Assembly: GCA_013396525.1 (NCBI GenBank)
Contig: VWYX01000285.1
Coordinates: forward strand, 59,497 to 123,496
Source of the DNA: Chaetorhynchus papuensis
Taxonomy: Eukaryota; Chordata; Aves; Passeriformes; Rhipiduridae
Reading direction: 5' to 3'
DNA: 64,000 nucleotides
The position numbers and the translations under genes were made by a program. The notes below the pieces were generated by a model, which did not search any database, had not been told where the DNA came from, and saw nothing but the letters and a program-made list of their open reading frames with translations. Below, one piece after another: positions 10,621 to 23,459 of this stretch. Within the stretch, counting starts at the first letter, position 1. Every line of letters starts with the position of its first letter.

Positions 10621-12335
10621 GCCCGAGCCTGTGCTGTGTATCTGCTCACGGTCAGATGTGGTGAACTTTGAGCGGTCCCTTTTTCTGTGAGCAGTCTTAT
10701 TAGAAGTGATGTATCCTGCTATGCATGCAGGCTTTATTCAGCCTTGAAGTGGCAGAATACGACCTGTAGACAGAGCACACGAGCTTCTGGACTCCTACTA
10801 AATGCCATTTTTGCTTTGATTATCATTGTTTGGTGTGGAACAGATCAGCTACAGTGGAAATCTAATCTGGTTCCCATTAGCCTCAATGGAAACAGCATCT
10901 TTTCTTCACTTTTTCGGGGGGGATTGATTTATTCCAGAGAAATCTCTCCTTGTGTTATTTGCATGTGACCTCCTATTATATTTTTTAGCACGTATTTGTA
11001 ACCAGATGGGATGCAATGCTTGCAAGTCTTCGAGTATTTACCTGCTGGTTAATCCTTTTTAGTGTTGGAACAGTAATGGAATAGGATTTAGGAGTTTTGG
11101 GCTCTGAATCTTCTCTCAACTCTGCCACTGTAAATTGGGAATAAATTTCCTAGAACCAGGGGAATTGGTTATATGTGATATAGGGAGTATTCAAATGGGT
11201 GCAACTGCTGCTTAGTCCTCTGGATGGTGTTGAAAAAGTAAAGAGATTTGTACTTTGGGTAGGATACCTCATGTGGGGCCCTGAATGGGATCCAAGTACT
11301 CACCTCTCCAGTTAAAGGCACAGAAAATTGTGGTTTTATCCCTCGTGCTTGCAGCTGGGATAAATACCAGCTCCTGCAGCAGCTTTTCTGTGTCCTGCCT
11401 GTTTTTTGGAAAAGGAGGTGGTGCATCAATTTCAAAGCCTGTTGCTGATGTGTATAAAGGGGACAGGAGTTGGGGCATTAAGAGATGCCTGTTGGGCAAG
11501 GAAGACGCTTTCCTTTGCATGGCTTCCATTTCCCCTTGGAGTCTGGGCAGGTGCTGACAGAGAGCTGACACCTTGGTGGCCACGGCTGGCTGAGGGCTCC
11601 TGGTCCACAGCACCACCAAAATATCTGTGCTGAACCCTTTGCGTGGTGCCAAGGAAGAGTCCACGGGCCTCAGACCTAAAATTATCTTCTCCTTCATTAC
11701 CTTGAGTCTTTGCAAACTCCCACTGGGATCAGGCAGGGCTTTGTCAGGCACAGCACACAGGAGTGGTGCCTACAGAGTTAAATGTCCACAAAAAAAAGTG
11801 CTTTATGTGGCTTTATATTAGTTTTAATTTCCTGGTGGAAAATGCTGTTAATCTCTAGTGTTCTCCCTTGCACTGTGTAAAACAGGATATTATACCTATA
11901 GCAATATTAACTCACTTTTATTGAGGAGCTCTTATTTTTGGTGCAAAACAGTGACTTGAGCAGTGTATAAAGTTGGTAGCCGTGTGCCAGGGCAGGTATG
12001 AATAGGAGTGATTCAGTGTCTGGGGCACACTTAGGACGTTCTTTGCATCCTGTTAATTATGTTAGTTTTGGGATGGACTTGAAAACCCTGTGCTGTGGCA
12101 AAAATTGGAGTTTTGAAGCTGGAACAAAGGGGTCTGTTAGGTTTGCCTTCCTCGGGCCTACAGAGGGGCATTTAAATGAAAGAACCCCGTTGCTTTTCTC
12201 CCTCCACGTTACTGTATGTGTAAAACTGTGTTCAGGCAAGAGGGGGTTAACTCAATAAAATAAATATAAAATACTCTCCAGGCTGTTGGACAGAGCTGGA
12301 AGGGGTCAGAGGTTGCTGAGCTGCTTCACTAGCAC
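10620..12335. other. non-coding stretch, no gene recognised
   Basis: Mixed composition. A minus-strand open frame of 160 codons at 11269-11751 has no recognisable domain and overlaps plus-strand frames, so I do not call it a gene. A fossil-repeat fragment (TTCCCATTAGCCTCAATGGA) lies at 10871-10890. The part 11810-12290 is AT-rich without distinct structure. Confidence 0.55.
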
Positions 12336-12339
12336 ACTA

Positions 12340-12740
12340 ATCGATTTGCTGTCAAGGTGGTGGTGCTGGGGTTTCAAGTAAGAGAAGAATTGAGTGCCGC
12401 TCGGGCCCAATTTCCATAATTGCTCGCTGCCTTTAGTGTACAACCTTTTATGAAACACAAAAAATATATCACTGAATTGTATTGATTAGCCATTGGTCTG
12501 AATAATTCACTTAGTATTTATTACCTGACCCTCAGAGGTTAAATAAATCCACTATCTAACTTTGGCTTGTGAGAAATATTACTTATTCATTGAAATGTGG
12601 ACTGATTATTACACAATGGGAGTGTATCTTTGTTGTTCTTTTTATCTCCTCCTGGAAAACTTAGTCCCTGCTGCATCTTAATGGCAACGAGTTAAAACAA
12701 ATATTTATGGATGGTGAAGAGCATTTTCCAAAATAAACAC
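12340..12740. promoter_or_regulatory. candidate conserved non-coding element
   Basis: Non-repetitive AT-rich block with dense homeodomain and TALE-type motifs: CTAATCGATTTG near 12337, TCCATAATTGCTCG near 12412, TTGATTAGCCATTGG near 12482 and GAATAATTCA near 12500. A small CpG-bearing patch (GTGCCGCTCGGGCCC, near 12396) is preserved inside it. No open frame crosses it. The look is that of a vertebrate developmental enhancer; this is inference. Confidence 0.4.
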
Positions 12741-12829
12741 CAATGAATCTGTACTAGCAGAGCTTGGGGGTTTTTTGTGAAAGATTTTTTTTTCCCCCTC
12801 ACCCCGTCGTTCGGGTCACATTTCAGGGT

Positions 12830-13400
12830 CAAAATTCAAAATCCTCTAAAGGGAACTTTTATGTGTGATGGTGAAATATATTCATGAGCAAAGTTTTCAC
12901 TGCAAGCATCAAGTCTGCATAGCAGCTTTATTGCTTGTGATGGGATCTAAGTCCATTTTTATAGCACTATTTTTGGATAGCTTCTGAAGGCCGTAAATCT
13001 TCCTATCATATTAAACACCCTCTGATAATTAAATTCTCAAAGAAAACAGAAACCTTTCCTAACAAGGAAAGATAAAATTTAAACCAGTCAACCATGGACA
13101 GCTCACTGTCATTACAATAAAAATGATTTCACATCACCTTCAAATGTTTTGGACATAATCTGCAGGGCATTTTATGGCTTTGTCAAACATTAAGGTAATA
13201 ATCAATTATTTATCAGAGGATGGTATTTACATATCGCTTTTAGCATAGCTAAACAGTCCTTCTTTTATTGATGAGCTGAGATACCTCAAACACAATAGCA
13301 TAGCTCTTAAATTTAATTATACACTCATTTACCATAAGATCTAGTCATCTAGATAAAATTGTTCAGTAGCTTGAAGTATTCCCTCCAAAAAAGATTTCCT
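12830..13400. promoter_or_regulatory. candidate conserved non-coding element
   Basis: About 570 bp with no open frame above 60 codons, no simple repeat and a high density of homeodomain cores (GATAATTAAATTC near 13023, TTACAATAAAAATGATTTC near 13113, GGTAATAATCAATTATTTATC near 13195). It includes TTTTATGGC near 13171, a HOX9-13/CDX-like site. With 12340-12740 it forms one of the longest enhancer-like runs in the window. Confidence 0.4.
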
Positions 13401-13785
13401 AACTTTGTGTAAAGTCTTTCCTCAGTTTCCGGCCTGCATCCTCCAGCATCCCAAAGTATTGTTTTTGAAGTTTGATGGAATTTGTGTTAGGTCAAGAGGA
13501 GGAAACTATGTGAAGCTTTTTTTTTTTTTCCTTTTTTTTTTTTAATGAAATGTAAAGGAAAAACCTAATGTGGTCTCGGTGCTACCTTGTGTTTGTTGAT
13601 AGCTGTGTGTGTCTGTATCCAGGATCTGGGCTTACAGCGAGCAGGAGCTCAAAACCCGTGCTGGTGGTGTTATAATGCTGAACCTCTTTTCCTGTATCGC
13701 ATAATGGAAGGAAAAGTCTGTCAGAAAATAATGGGGATGTAATATGTACAAGATCCTCTAACATTTACCCAGGTGGCCAACTTCC
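13400..13785. repeat. poly-T tract and unremarkable flank
   Basis: A T-rich tract, two runs split by CC, spans about 13518-13544. The rest of the stretch is unique-looking sequence with no gene or RNA feature I can support. Confidence 0.6.
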
Positions 13786-14100
13786 TGAGGCCTCAGCACG
13801 GCGTGACAGCCGGAGGATTTCAGCGCTCCAGACTCCTCACTCGGGGATCTGACAGCGCGTCCCGGGCCGTGCCTGGGGTCCCCAGTGCTGGGAAAGGGGC
13901 AGTGCCACGGGATGTGGGGGCACCCAGGCACGGATCCCACCTGGACTGAGGCACGGTCGCCAGGGAGAGATAATTTTGCACCCACGTGGACCTTCAATTT
14001 CTAACCTTCTTGCTAAAGTGCTGCGCGCAATGAACTGCCAGGAAGTCAATTTGTCTGCCTGGCGGGCAGGAGTGGCTCGAGCTCGGTCTCAGGGAGTGCA
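13785..14100. promoter_or_regulatory. CpG-bearing islet, possible regulatory element
   Basis: About 300 bp of GC-rich DNA with more CpG than the surroundings (for example GCACGGCGTGACAGCCGG near 13796, GACAGCGCGTCCCGGGCC near 13851 and CTGCGCGCAATG near 14021). Retained CpGs in an AT-rich desert suggest an unmethylated regulatory element or an old promoter. It is too short and too mild for a classical CpG island, and no first exon is evident beside it. Confidence 0.35.
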
Positions 14101-17100
14101 GAACAGGGATTTTTGTGGGCTGGGTGTCCATGGGGGCTCAGCAGCAGCCACCAAGTCCTGTTGGGCTGTTCAGTTCAGCGAAGCTTCAGTAATGCCTGCT
14201 CAGGAACACTTTGCAGGAGCTCAGCCTGTGGGTGAAGCTGGGAGAGGGATGGAGCAGCTGGAAGTGCTGATGGGGCTTTCAAAGTGGCTGCTAGAGGTGG
14301 GAATATCCTGACAGGCATTCATCCCTATCTTCAGGTGCCTAAATGCCTGCACAAGTCTGGCCTATGGCTAAGCTTGAGGCATATAAATTCTGCTGGGTAT
14401 GTTTAAGCGACTGCTTTACACCCAGTTTGTATTAAAGGGGTTTATCCCTCAAAGGGATACCTTGATGTGTTTTTCCTCTGTTAAGTGATGTCATTTTGAT
14501 ATTGCCCTTAGTGATAGAAGGGCTATGAAATTCATCTTTCTGTCTCTGATAAGAAAAGACAAATTGACTTCTTGCGCTACCATTCCTTGGTTCAGGTAAA
14601 AACTTCGTAGCTGGGATGCACAAATGAGTAGGAAAACAACTTGAAAAAGTTTGTGATGGCATCTAAGGGTAATTCTGCTGTGTGTGTTGAAAGAAATATG
14701 CTAGCTGAACAGTCACATTGGGAAAGCTACTTATACAAATAACATTTTAAAGCCAGCTAATGTCATAATAAAGTCCATAATAACAGGCAAACAATCTATT
14801 AGTAAGAGGATCCTAAACCAGCAACCCTGTCCTCTGACGAAAGGTTTACATTTCAACTGAAGCCCCCAAGTTTTGCTCACTCGAGGAACTCTCTGACGCT
14901 TGTGTTCATCACTGTTTCCAAAGTGGTGATGTCCTGGTCCTGGCTGAGGGCTCTGTGCTCTGCAGTCACCCATCCTCATCTAAGCTGGGTGTAAAACTCT
15001 ACTAAGATGTATAACGTTTTGTCAGTTTATATTAAAACCAGTGCTTCTTTTTGATTTTGCCTGCTTGCTCTGGAGAGGAACAAAAAAGAAAAGCAAAAAT
15101 AGAACAGAAAAGCCTCCTGGCAGTCGAGGATGAACAAGGCTGGTCCCTGCTCCCAGTTACATTTTAGGAAGGGGTGCAGGGAATCTGACTTTCTTCCAGT
15201 GCTGCTCCACTCCTAGCAAAACCAAACAAACATCCAAAAAAACCATCCCCAGCTGTCTCCCCTATCCCTGAGCGCTGCTCCTGTGGAGGGAGCAGGTCCT
15301 TCCAGCGGAGCCGAGTGGGGCAGGGGGTGACAGGGCTGAGAGGGGCACTCCTGCCTTCCCACAGAGAGCTCCTTTCCTTTTCCCACCTCCCAGGAGGCCC
15401 CTGATGGGATGAGGTGAGGGAGGACAGGCACCACACACGCTGGGTGTGATCCCGAAGCCGCTCTGCCCCGATGGGGTCGTGCATCCCTCGGTGGTTTCAC
15501 GGGTGATTCCTTTGGCCCCGTGTCAGTCACGGTGCTGCCCACCCCGCTGAGGTGCCAAAGGTACCCATGGCCATCCACAGCCTTAATCCAAGGAAAAGGG
15601 AGGGGAATCCATCTCCTTCCCTCTCTCTCCTTCCTCTCGTACTCTTCAATGCATCCTGAAATGTACATTCTCTTTTCCTTTCAGGTTTCACTGTACGTAC
15701 CATTTGAAAAGCTCTGTCAAAACAACTGATATGGGAGGAGAAAATGATTGTCTTGGTATGGGATGGTTATGTAGACCTTAGGCAGCAGCACAGAGAGGGT
15801 TATTTTGTTTGCAATTTAACTACAAGTGCCCAAGATTTCCCAACTGTTCTATTTTTGCAAATGCAAAAGTTTCATAAAAGGGTCAGATTTAGGCCCTTGT
15901 GTGGGAAACAACTGATACTGCCAGCAACAGGGCAAGATCACTGCTGTGTTGTGGTTTAAATGTCTTATTGCATTCCAGGCATTGCTGAACTGTATATAGA
16001 ATGGATGACTTTAAATCTCTAGGACTTTGTGTGAATTAGTAACCTTTTGATTTTGTTTTAACATTTATATATTATTTTTAACTCTGGATGTTTGTGACTT
16101 CTACCCTCCCCCCAGTAAATAGTCAGCTTATAACACAGGAAATTATCGGGGCGGTTACAAACAGTTGTTAGGAGCAGAGTCCACTTTTCTTTCTCTTTTT
16201 GAATTCCTATCTTTTTAATATTCTCCTCTGGATGGTTTTGGCTCCAAACTTGAAGCAAATGGAAAACAGGGGATTGCCATCAGTACAGAAATATATGGAT
16301 TTCATGTGCAGTAATGATGTATCTCAGCAGAGTTAGTAAAACTAGAGATGTCACATTCACAGCTGGTTAACATTTTACACTTGAAGTCCTCATAACATTT
16401 GTATATGTTTCAACACTTCTTTTTTTTTTTTTTTCAACTTGGGACCATCTGTATTTCTCATATGTGACACTGACTGGGAAGCACAAACTTTCACAGAACC
16501 AGCAAATGACTAGTTAGCTCTACCAGATGTCTGTCTCTTCCCACTTTATCACTCGAGATGCTATTAAATTGAAATTGGGTGGAGGAAACAGTGGACTTCT
16601 GAACTAAAAAACATTCCCCAAAGAAGTTTTAAGGGAAGAATTTGGCTCCCAGGGTCTTTGCTGCATTTAGAATAGCAATAATAAGGATGATGGATTTGCA
16701 CAGAAGGAAGACTTTTTTAATTTTAAAATAGATAATCATAGACTAATCTAAGCAGGTATTACATCTGCAAGAAAGGCTGTTAAAACCTATTCTCCTAAAT
16801 TTCAATTTGTCCTCCATGTATTCCTTTGCTCAGCTGTATAGATCTCATTGTGCTTTACTTTTCAATTTAGCAAAAGTTAATTTCTAATGCTTGCAAAGGA
16901 TAAATGCATGAAAAATACATCTTTTTTCCTGCTGTGTAGGTCCCATTAGGAAAAAACCGTAGAAGTAACTGGTGTTCTCATTGCATCTCTTCTGAGCAAT
17001 CCTGCCCCCGTGATTTGTTTTCCCTGCCTCAGCTGCTGTTGAGCTCTGCAGCACTTCAGGTGTTTTGCAGGGCTGTTTTTACCACAGCCTTTTGCATTTG

Positions 17101-17200
17101 AACAACTCACAATGGATTTTAGTGCAGAGTCAAACTGCACAGGCTGGGGGAAGGCTCCAGCAGACCCAGTCATGAGGATAAACAACAGCTTGGTTCCGTA
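14100..17200. other. non-coding stretch with T-rich and AT-rich patches
   Basis: No gene is supported. A pyrimidine-rich run is at 15609-15680 and poly-T at about 16420-16434. AT-rich, unique-looking parts are at 14400-14850, 15950-16420 and 16540-16930. Frames up to 150 codons on the minus strand near 15164-15668 overlap each other and have no recognisable domains. Confidence 0.55.
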
Positions 17201-17204
17201 CAGT

Positions 17205-17335
17205 GCCGTGTGATGGGTTTCCCCTGAAGTCAGAGACCTAAATTAATTACATTTAATCAAGCCACACTGAACAACTGAGCTAGACACCTCAACCTTATCA
17301 CGCTATGGCTTTAATGTCCTACTTACACTCTGAGC
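17205..17335. promoter_or_regulatory. short candidate conserved element
   Basis: A compact block with CCTAAATTAATTACATTTAA (17238-17257) and ATCACGCTATGGC (near 17297), free of repeats and frames. The paired homeodomain core is suggestive, but the block is short and the call is weak. Confidence 0.25.
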
Positions 17336-20300
17336 TGAGGTTCAGGGGATGGATGTGACCATGGCATTCTGGCCCTTTGCTGGGAAAATCAAAGGTCCCT
17401 TGAAATGGAAGGTCTGTGGGTATGCCATTAAAAAGTGATACATAATGCTTGAAAAGAATATCACAAAGTTGTTTCAAATCACATTACTGGGAGCTTTCAT
17501 TAAAGGGAAAACTTACTCCTGTTCTAAGGTGTACATTGTCAGTAACTAAAGTTAGCAGGAATCTGATTCCATTTTTTACATTCAGACAGGCCTGTAGAGA
17601 CATATTAAGTAGAAAATCCAGAGAAAAGGAGAACCACCTATAGGAAATCTTGCAGGGTTCAGACAAGGGCAGTTTCATGTGACCTCGTAGATTGGATATA
17701 AAAAGGCTGCTATTAGTTCCATGTCAGTTCTTATAGCAAATGTTACAGAGTAATGGAGGGTGTTAAGCTGTCAAGTACCAGCAAGGGTTAATAAGGTTAA
17801 AGAAGAAGTAAAAGCAGGCCAACAATAAAAAGGAAAAAACCCCATGGATAAATATGCCCTAATAAATAAAGGATGGCATATCAAGGGGGAAACTAAAGTC
17901 ATAACTTGGGAGCAAAGCAGCTGGAGAAATTGGAAGCGGGATAATACAATGTGGTTTCTTTTGTGCCGGTGCTATGGCTAACTCCAGGCAGTGCAGGATG
18001 CTGCAGGGCAGGACTGAATCCCCTATTTCCCACAGATATGTGGAAAAAAAAAGTAGTTGAGTCCGTTAAATGTTCTAAATATAAATGGAGGGATGCAAAT
18101 GAGTGAATAAATGCATGCATGGAGTAAGTAATTAAATAAGAGAATCCCAGGAACAGGAGCAAAGCACCTGAAGTTAAATATGAGCCATGTTTTGACATTG
18201 TCCTCTGAGATGATTTGAGCTTTGGTGCTTTCTTGTAGCTGAATTCCAAAGTAATTCACCTCTCTGAAAAATAGGAAAAGGTAGAACTTGAGGCTCTTAT
18301 GACATGTTATTATTTCTAGGAGTTTCTGGCATTTCTCTTAATTTTAGCCTGCTAGGACATTATTAAGGAAGGAGTTTCAAAACTTTTTTTCTTCCTTAGG
18401 AGTATTCTACCTGCTTTATATATCAGGACTGTGTTTTGCAGCTCCTTACATGCACACAGTCCTTCATCTTCAGGCACAATTTCTGTGAGCTCAATTATTC
18501 CAAGGAGATCAGTATTGCCGTGTCTAAAGTTAAGGCTGAAGCAGCATTTGCAGGTGAGAGCTACTGGACTGCAAAAAATGCTTAGCTGTGATCTCAGTGG
18601 GCATTTTGATTTTATTAAAATTGCTGGCAGCTCTCATGAGCTGCTCTTGGGGTGATCCAGCTTTTTATTGCAAATGCAGTCGGCAAGCTGCGCCTTCTAT
18701 TGGTCAGATTCACAGATTTGGCTTTTTTGTTTATGACCAAAAAGGAACTTGAGAGCAGATTATTTTGCCTTTCTGAGTATTGTACCTCAACATTTTTAGT
18801 TGTAGCTCCACCTGTCTTGTGAGGGAAAAATATGAGTCCAAAGGACCATCCTATGAATTGTTGCCAATTTTTTTTTATTTATAGCCAAGTGCTAACCAAG
18901 CTAAACTTTGCACATTTGTCTTTGCTTTTGCCTTTCCCCATTCTCTTTGCTCATCAGCCTGTCTGCAAAAGTACACAAATAATTTTTGAAACCCCTCTGC
19001 CACTTTTCTTGCTGTCACTTGCAGACCACCAGTAGGCAGACACCAGGTTGAGAAACACGAGGAGAAGATGTAATGAGCCCTGACATGGCTTTTAGGCTGC
19101 TGGGTTTGCCAGCAGCAGGCACTGCTGCATCTCATCTGCTGTTTGCTGGGACCACGAGGCTTCAGAGAGCCCAGGTTGTCCCCAGCCGTGGCCATCTCCC
19201 TGCCAGGGCTGGGAGTCTTGCAGAATGATGGGTATTTCTGCTGCTGTAGGAAAATACTGTCCCCATCCCAAAGTACTTCATACAACTATCTCCTTCCTTT
19301 TGCCCGGGGAGATTGGTTTAGTGGGAGGGAGAGGAAAGAATAAGGAAAAGATTGTGTTTATTTCCTCCACGAAGCAGCCTGAGGATCTGCCTCATTCCAA
19401 GACGTCTGATTAATTGCTCAGCCGAAGGAGCGCTGGAAAACGTTTACATCATTTATCAGTTTGGAGGAGGGAAGTGAAAACAAAAAATACGTTTGTTTTT
19501 ATCTGCTCCCCTTCTCTCCCTCTTCCATCTGTCCTCTCATCCTCTGTTCCTCCCCTCCTCAGGGCAGGAAGGGAAGGACAGCAGAGCAGGGAGCTGTGGT
19601 GGAGGGCAGCCCTCAGCACACTGGCTTCCCAAACCCAATTACAGGACTCATTGTTAATTTTCACCAGAAAATTGGAACATTTCAGCAAATGGAAAATTTT
19701 CTGTTAAGATTGTTCTTTTCTATCCAAAACATTCTTTTCCAGAAAACTATTTAGACGAATAAAATTCTAGTTATTTCTGTCCTGGAAAACATAGCTGGAG
19801 GTTGAGGTCCGAGCTCCAAGCTGGCCGGTGCCTCCTGGACCTCTTACAGAAGTTACACATCTCTCTGGGAGCTGCTCTATAGGATACTTGGAGAGGAGCA
19901 ACATGTTTGTTTTTAATGATGCTGCAAGTTTTCACTATAAATTTGAGCAAAGTGGGCGGTATTGGAACCAGCTGCTGGGATTTTCTTTTTTTTTTTTTTT
20001 TTTTTGTTTGTTTGTTTTCATGAGAAAAATGGAAACATACAGTAATAAATTAAACAATATACATATTTTTACATCGTGCTGTCTCTGAGCATTGAGCTGC
20101 TAGGAAATTACAGAAGCTGAGGGCAGCGTTGGGCCCTGTATTCATTTCATATGCACTGAAGTGAAGCGACAAATGTTTCAGAGTAACTGGATTGCCTTTT
20201 AAAGTGACACTTTATTTGGGCTTGAAAAATGTAATGAGCCTTCACTAGGAGATTTTTTTCTGCCTGTGTTCTTTCTTTAATGACTGGTGCTTACAAAATA

Positions 20301-20375
20301 AGCTAAGTAAAAATAATAATAAAAAGAAGAAGCAAAGGGAAAAAAACCCAAATCCATTTGGTCAGCTTCTCCTTT
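17335..20375. other. non-coding stretch with pyrimidine tract and poly-T
   Basis: No gene is supported. A strongly pyrimidine-rich tract spans about 19497-19560. A long poly-T followed by GTTTGTTTG spans about 19986-20018. A fossil-repeat-like piece (ATCTCAGTGGGCATTTTG) lies at 18591-18608. Short frames on both strands have no domains. Confidence 0.55.
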
Positions 20376-20379
20376 CATT

Positions 20380-20900
20380 AACTGGAGAGCAGCAATGCTT
20401 TTAGACAGGGAAATAAAACGCAGAGCCTCGTAGCTTCCCACTAATTCCTCAGCCCATCCTTAATTAGTGTTTTACAGCCAATCCTCATCATATATCCTAA
20501 AGAGTTTCCCTCGAGTTGGTTCCCCACGAGTTTTATTGCGCGCAGAGTCCTCGGGAGCGGTGGCGGGAACGGCCGCGGTGCGGAGGCCGAGCTGCTGCTC
20601 CTAATTGATTGCTCACTGGAGCTCGCCCCAGCTCGTTACCCCCGGGCCTGACTCCCCTCCATCTGCCTGGTGTCAAATTTGGGAAAGCAGCTGGTCACTC
20701 AGGGCTCATCCTGCGGGGAGAACTGGGAGCCGGGGAGCGGCGCCGGTCTCTGGAGCGCCTTTTGCTGCCGCTTCTGCCGCCTTTAATTGAGCAGCGTGAC
20801 AGCCCCAGGCAGAGCTATCAAAATAGAGCCTTTGAGGGGGTTAGCAAGTTTTTGAGGGAAAAAAAAACTTTGTTGCGAGTGTAATACGCAGATCAGAACC
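20380..20900. promoter_or_regulatory. candidate enhancer with CpG cluster
   Basis: AT-rich arms with homeodomain cores (CACTAATTCC near 20439, CCTTAATTAGTG at 20458-20469, CCTAATTGATTGC near 20600) flank a compact CpG cluster. Between about 20526 and 20590 there are roughly eleven CpGs, including GCGCGC, GGCGGG and GCCGCGG. This mix of homeodomain sites and kept CpGs is typical of developmental regulatory elements. An open frame at 20609-20884 runs downstream of the CpG cluster but shows no domain. Confidence 0.42.
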
Positions 20901-21149
20901 TTTCAGCATTGCAATATCTGCCTTGTGCTGTAGCTGACAGAGCTGAGGAAAAGGCCCTTTTTAAAGTCAGTGATCCTCTGGCGGGCACCCTCAGGATGGG
21001 TCGGCTTGGAATTTTAACTAAAGACACTAATTTTAATGCCCTCAGTGTATAAAATACAAGTATTTTACACCTAGCAGCAGTAACAGGAGTGGCCTAGACA
21101 TTTCCCAGTATCCATAATTGAAAAGCACTGTAAGGTCACTTAAAATTTC

Positions 21150-21500
21150 AGTGCAGTATGGAAGTATTGTAGGAATCACACACGTGGCATTAGGAATTAA
21201 TGCCCCAACTGTGAGCAGCCACTATGCAGTGGTTTTTTTGTCAACACTGTAGTACTTCAAGAATATCTCAATTGTTTGTGATAATTTAGACCTAATGTTG
21301 TGGATTTTTTCATAAAATATTAGTAATAGTTGGCAGAGGGGCTGGGAATTAGGATTCAATTAAAGCCATCTTGGATGTAAATGCTATTTGGCGGCCCCTG
21401 ACTTTGCCATTCAGCATAAGTTTATTTTGCATTCAGATAACCAGTGTGGAAGTGATGGGCTTCTAGGTTTCAAACGATTTTCAATAATTAGAGCAAAGAA
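21150..21500. promoter_or_regulatory. candidate conserved non-coding element
   Basis: Repeat-poor AT-rich block with GGAATTAATGCC near 21192, a TTGTTTGTGATAATTTAG stretch near 21271, GATTCAATTAAAGCC near 21353 and TCAATAATTAG near 21481. No open frame crosses it. Its enhancer role is inferred from composition only. Confidence 0.32.
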
Positions 21501-23455
21501 GGACAAACTTGCTGCAGTGCTCCCTGTCCCAGCTTTATGAGGACATTTGTCACCTTTCTACCTCTCTCAGGCCAGCAGGTACCAGCTGAGCAAGGCTGTG
21601 GGGGCACAGTAGATCTCGACGCCTTTCAGGCATGGTGGTTGGCTCTGGTGCAGAAATCAATCTGCTGGGAGCTCCTTGCGCTGCAGATGGAAATGAGAGT
21701 CTCAATTTCAATTTGCTAAGCAAGAAAGTTGCACGGGAGGGGGCTGGTTGGGAAGGGAAAATCAGAATTCCTCAGCACGGCCTTTGAGCCAGGAGATGCT
21801 GTGTGCTGAGTCAGGAATAGCTCTGGCACCAGCCAGGGGGGGCTGCCAGAAACTTTGCTGTCTGTCCATCTCCAACATGCAGCAGGTCAGAATTAAAAGA
21901 GGGAATTGGAAGAAGGGAGAAAGAGGACAAGTTCAGGGGTTGTTTCTCATTGTTTTCTGTTCTTTGGCAGTTGGTTGGGTTATTTTTCCTGTCCCACTGG
22001 ATCCCGTTCTGATTATTATTATAATTTTTTTGTATGGCACACCAAATATTTTTCTAAGCCTGTGACAAAAGTGTCAGCATAAAGTAGTACCAGAGTTCTG
22101 CCAGACGTGGTAAATCATACTCAGTGATCAGAACTGAACAGCAAAGCAGAATCTGTGTCAGAGGGAATACCCACAAAACAAGGGAGGAATACACACATTA
22201 ATGAGCCCGATATAAAACATTTTTTAAAGCATTTGTATAGTTGCTATAGAAACACCTTGGCCTTCACTCTTGCTAATTAGTTGGATTTTGCACATTTTAT
22301 ATTTGAAAATGCAAATTGGAGTTCATAAATTATTACTTATTTTTCATTTATATTTACAGTGCTGTTATCCAGATACATGCAGGAAGTCTGAGATATTAAT
22401 TAGTTATATAACACAAATAAACGTGACATTTATGGTCACAGGACATCTCTTGTTTTAAACATTCGTCTGGTAAATGCTTGGAGGAATTGTGCAAAGATTA
22501 ATGCTTTTGTAGGTAAACATAAATGAATGGGGCCTAATGAGTTTTTAATAAAGTGCATTTTTTGAGCAGTAGAACTACAAAGATTTTGGTCAAAGGAATG
22601 CAAGCTTGTCACTAAGTGATTTTGCAGGGCTAAGAATATTGCTCGGATTTTTCTCTTCTTCACCCCTGACAGAGGTATGAGTGCAATGAGGTCCCACAGA
22701 TGAGGTGGAGCATGAAATGACGCTGTAAAGCCACAGATCCAGTCCCGTCTGCTTTGCTTTCTCAAGTCTTGTTTGAAGTGTTGTGCCAATCAGTGCACCT
22801 TTCCCATGTTGTGTGCAGTAGTCCAGGAAATACTCCAAATTCTTCCAGCACACACACAGTGCCCTTCTCTCAACTTTTCCTGTAGTAAATACCCTGTTTG
22901 AGTTAGGTGGTGAGGGCTAAGCTGAGGAATAGCCTGCAAAGATCAGGCCGTGTCTCTGCAATTCAGATTTCCCTATTCACTGTGGATATGTGTTTGGAGA
23001 CACTGAAAATTCAATTCTTCTTGTCCTTATTTGATCTGTGGTTTTAATAACCAAGCAAAAGCCTTTTTGTGTTGGTGGTCCAGTGGATTTTCTATTGCAC
23101 TTCACTAATTTTACTGCTGTGTTTTAGTGATAAGCAAAAATATCCTGTTTTCTTTCACCTGTAATTCCATGTTAATACGTATTTTTCCACGTGCAGGATG
23201 CTAAATAGTTCTAGGAAGGCACTTGAATAAAAATCTGAAAAATGTGGCCTGTTCATATGTTATCTTGTTAATCAGTGACTTCCGTAGGTGCATGTGTTCT
23301 GGACAGCACTCACCACAGTTTAAATCAGTTTATTACCCGAGAATAGGAACGGCTTGTTCGAATCCAGCCCCTTTAAACCGTATAAATAAAATATTAACAG
23401 ATTTTACTTTATGCGTTGCAATGAAAGCAACAAAAGTTTGGAAAAGGCTTCTTTT
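21500..23455. other. non-coding stretch with one AT-rich patch
   Basis: No gene is supported. A repeat-free AT-rich patch at 22180-22460 holds a HOX/CDX-like site (GACATTTATGGTCAC near 22426) and homeodomain cores (ATTAATTAG near 22396). Another AT-rich part is at 23140-23440. Minus-strand frames at 22436-22853 overlap and have no domain. A tRNA-like B-box at 23356-23365 was considered and rejected. Confidence 0.55.
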
Positions 23456-23459
23456 CTCC

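Noticed and set aside
11269..11751. 160-codon minus-strand frame, considered as an exon or retrotransposon fragment
   Set aside because: No CR1, reverse-transcriptase or other motif was seen. Plus-strand frames overlap.
23356..23365. GTTCGAATCC, identical to a tRNA B-box
   Set aside because: No matching A-box at the right distance upstream and no cloverleaf arms, so not a tRNA gene.
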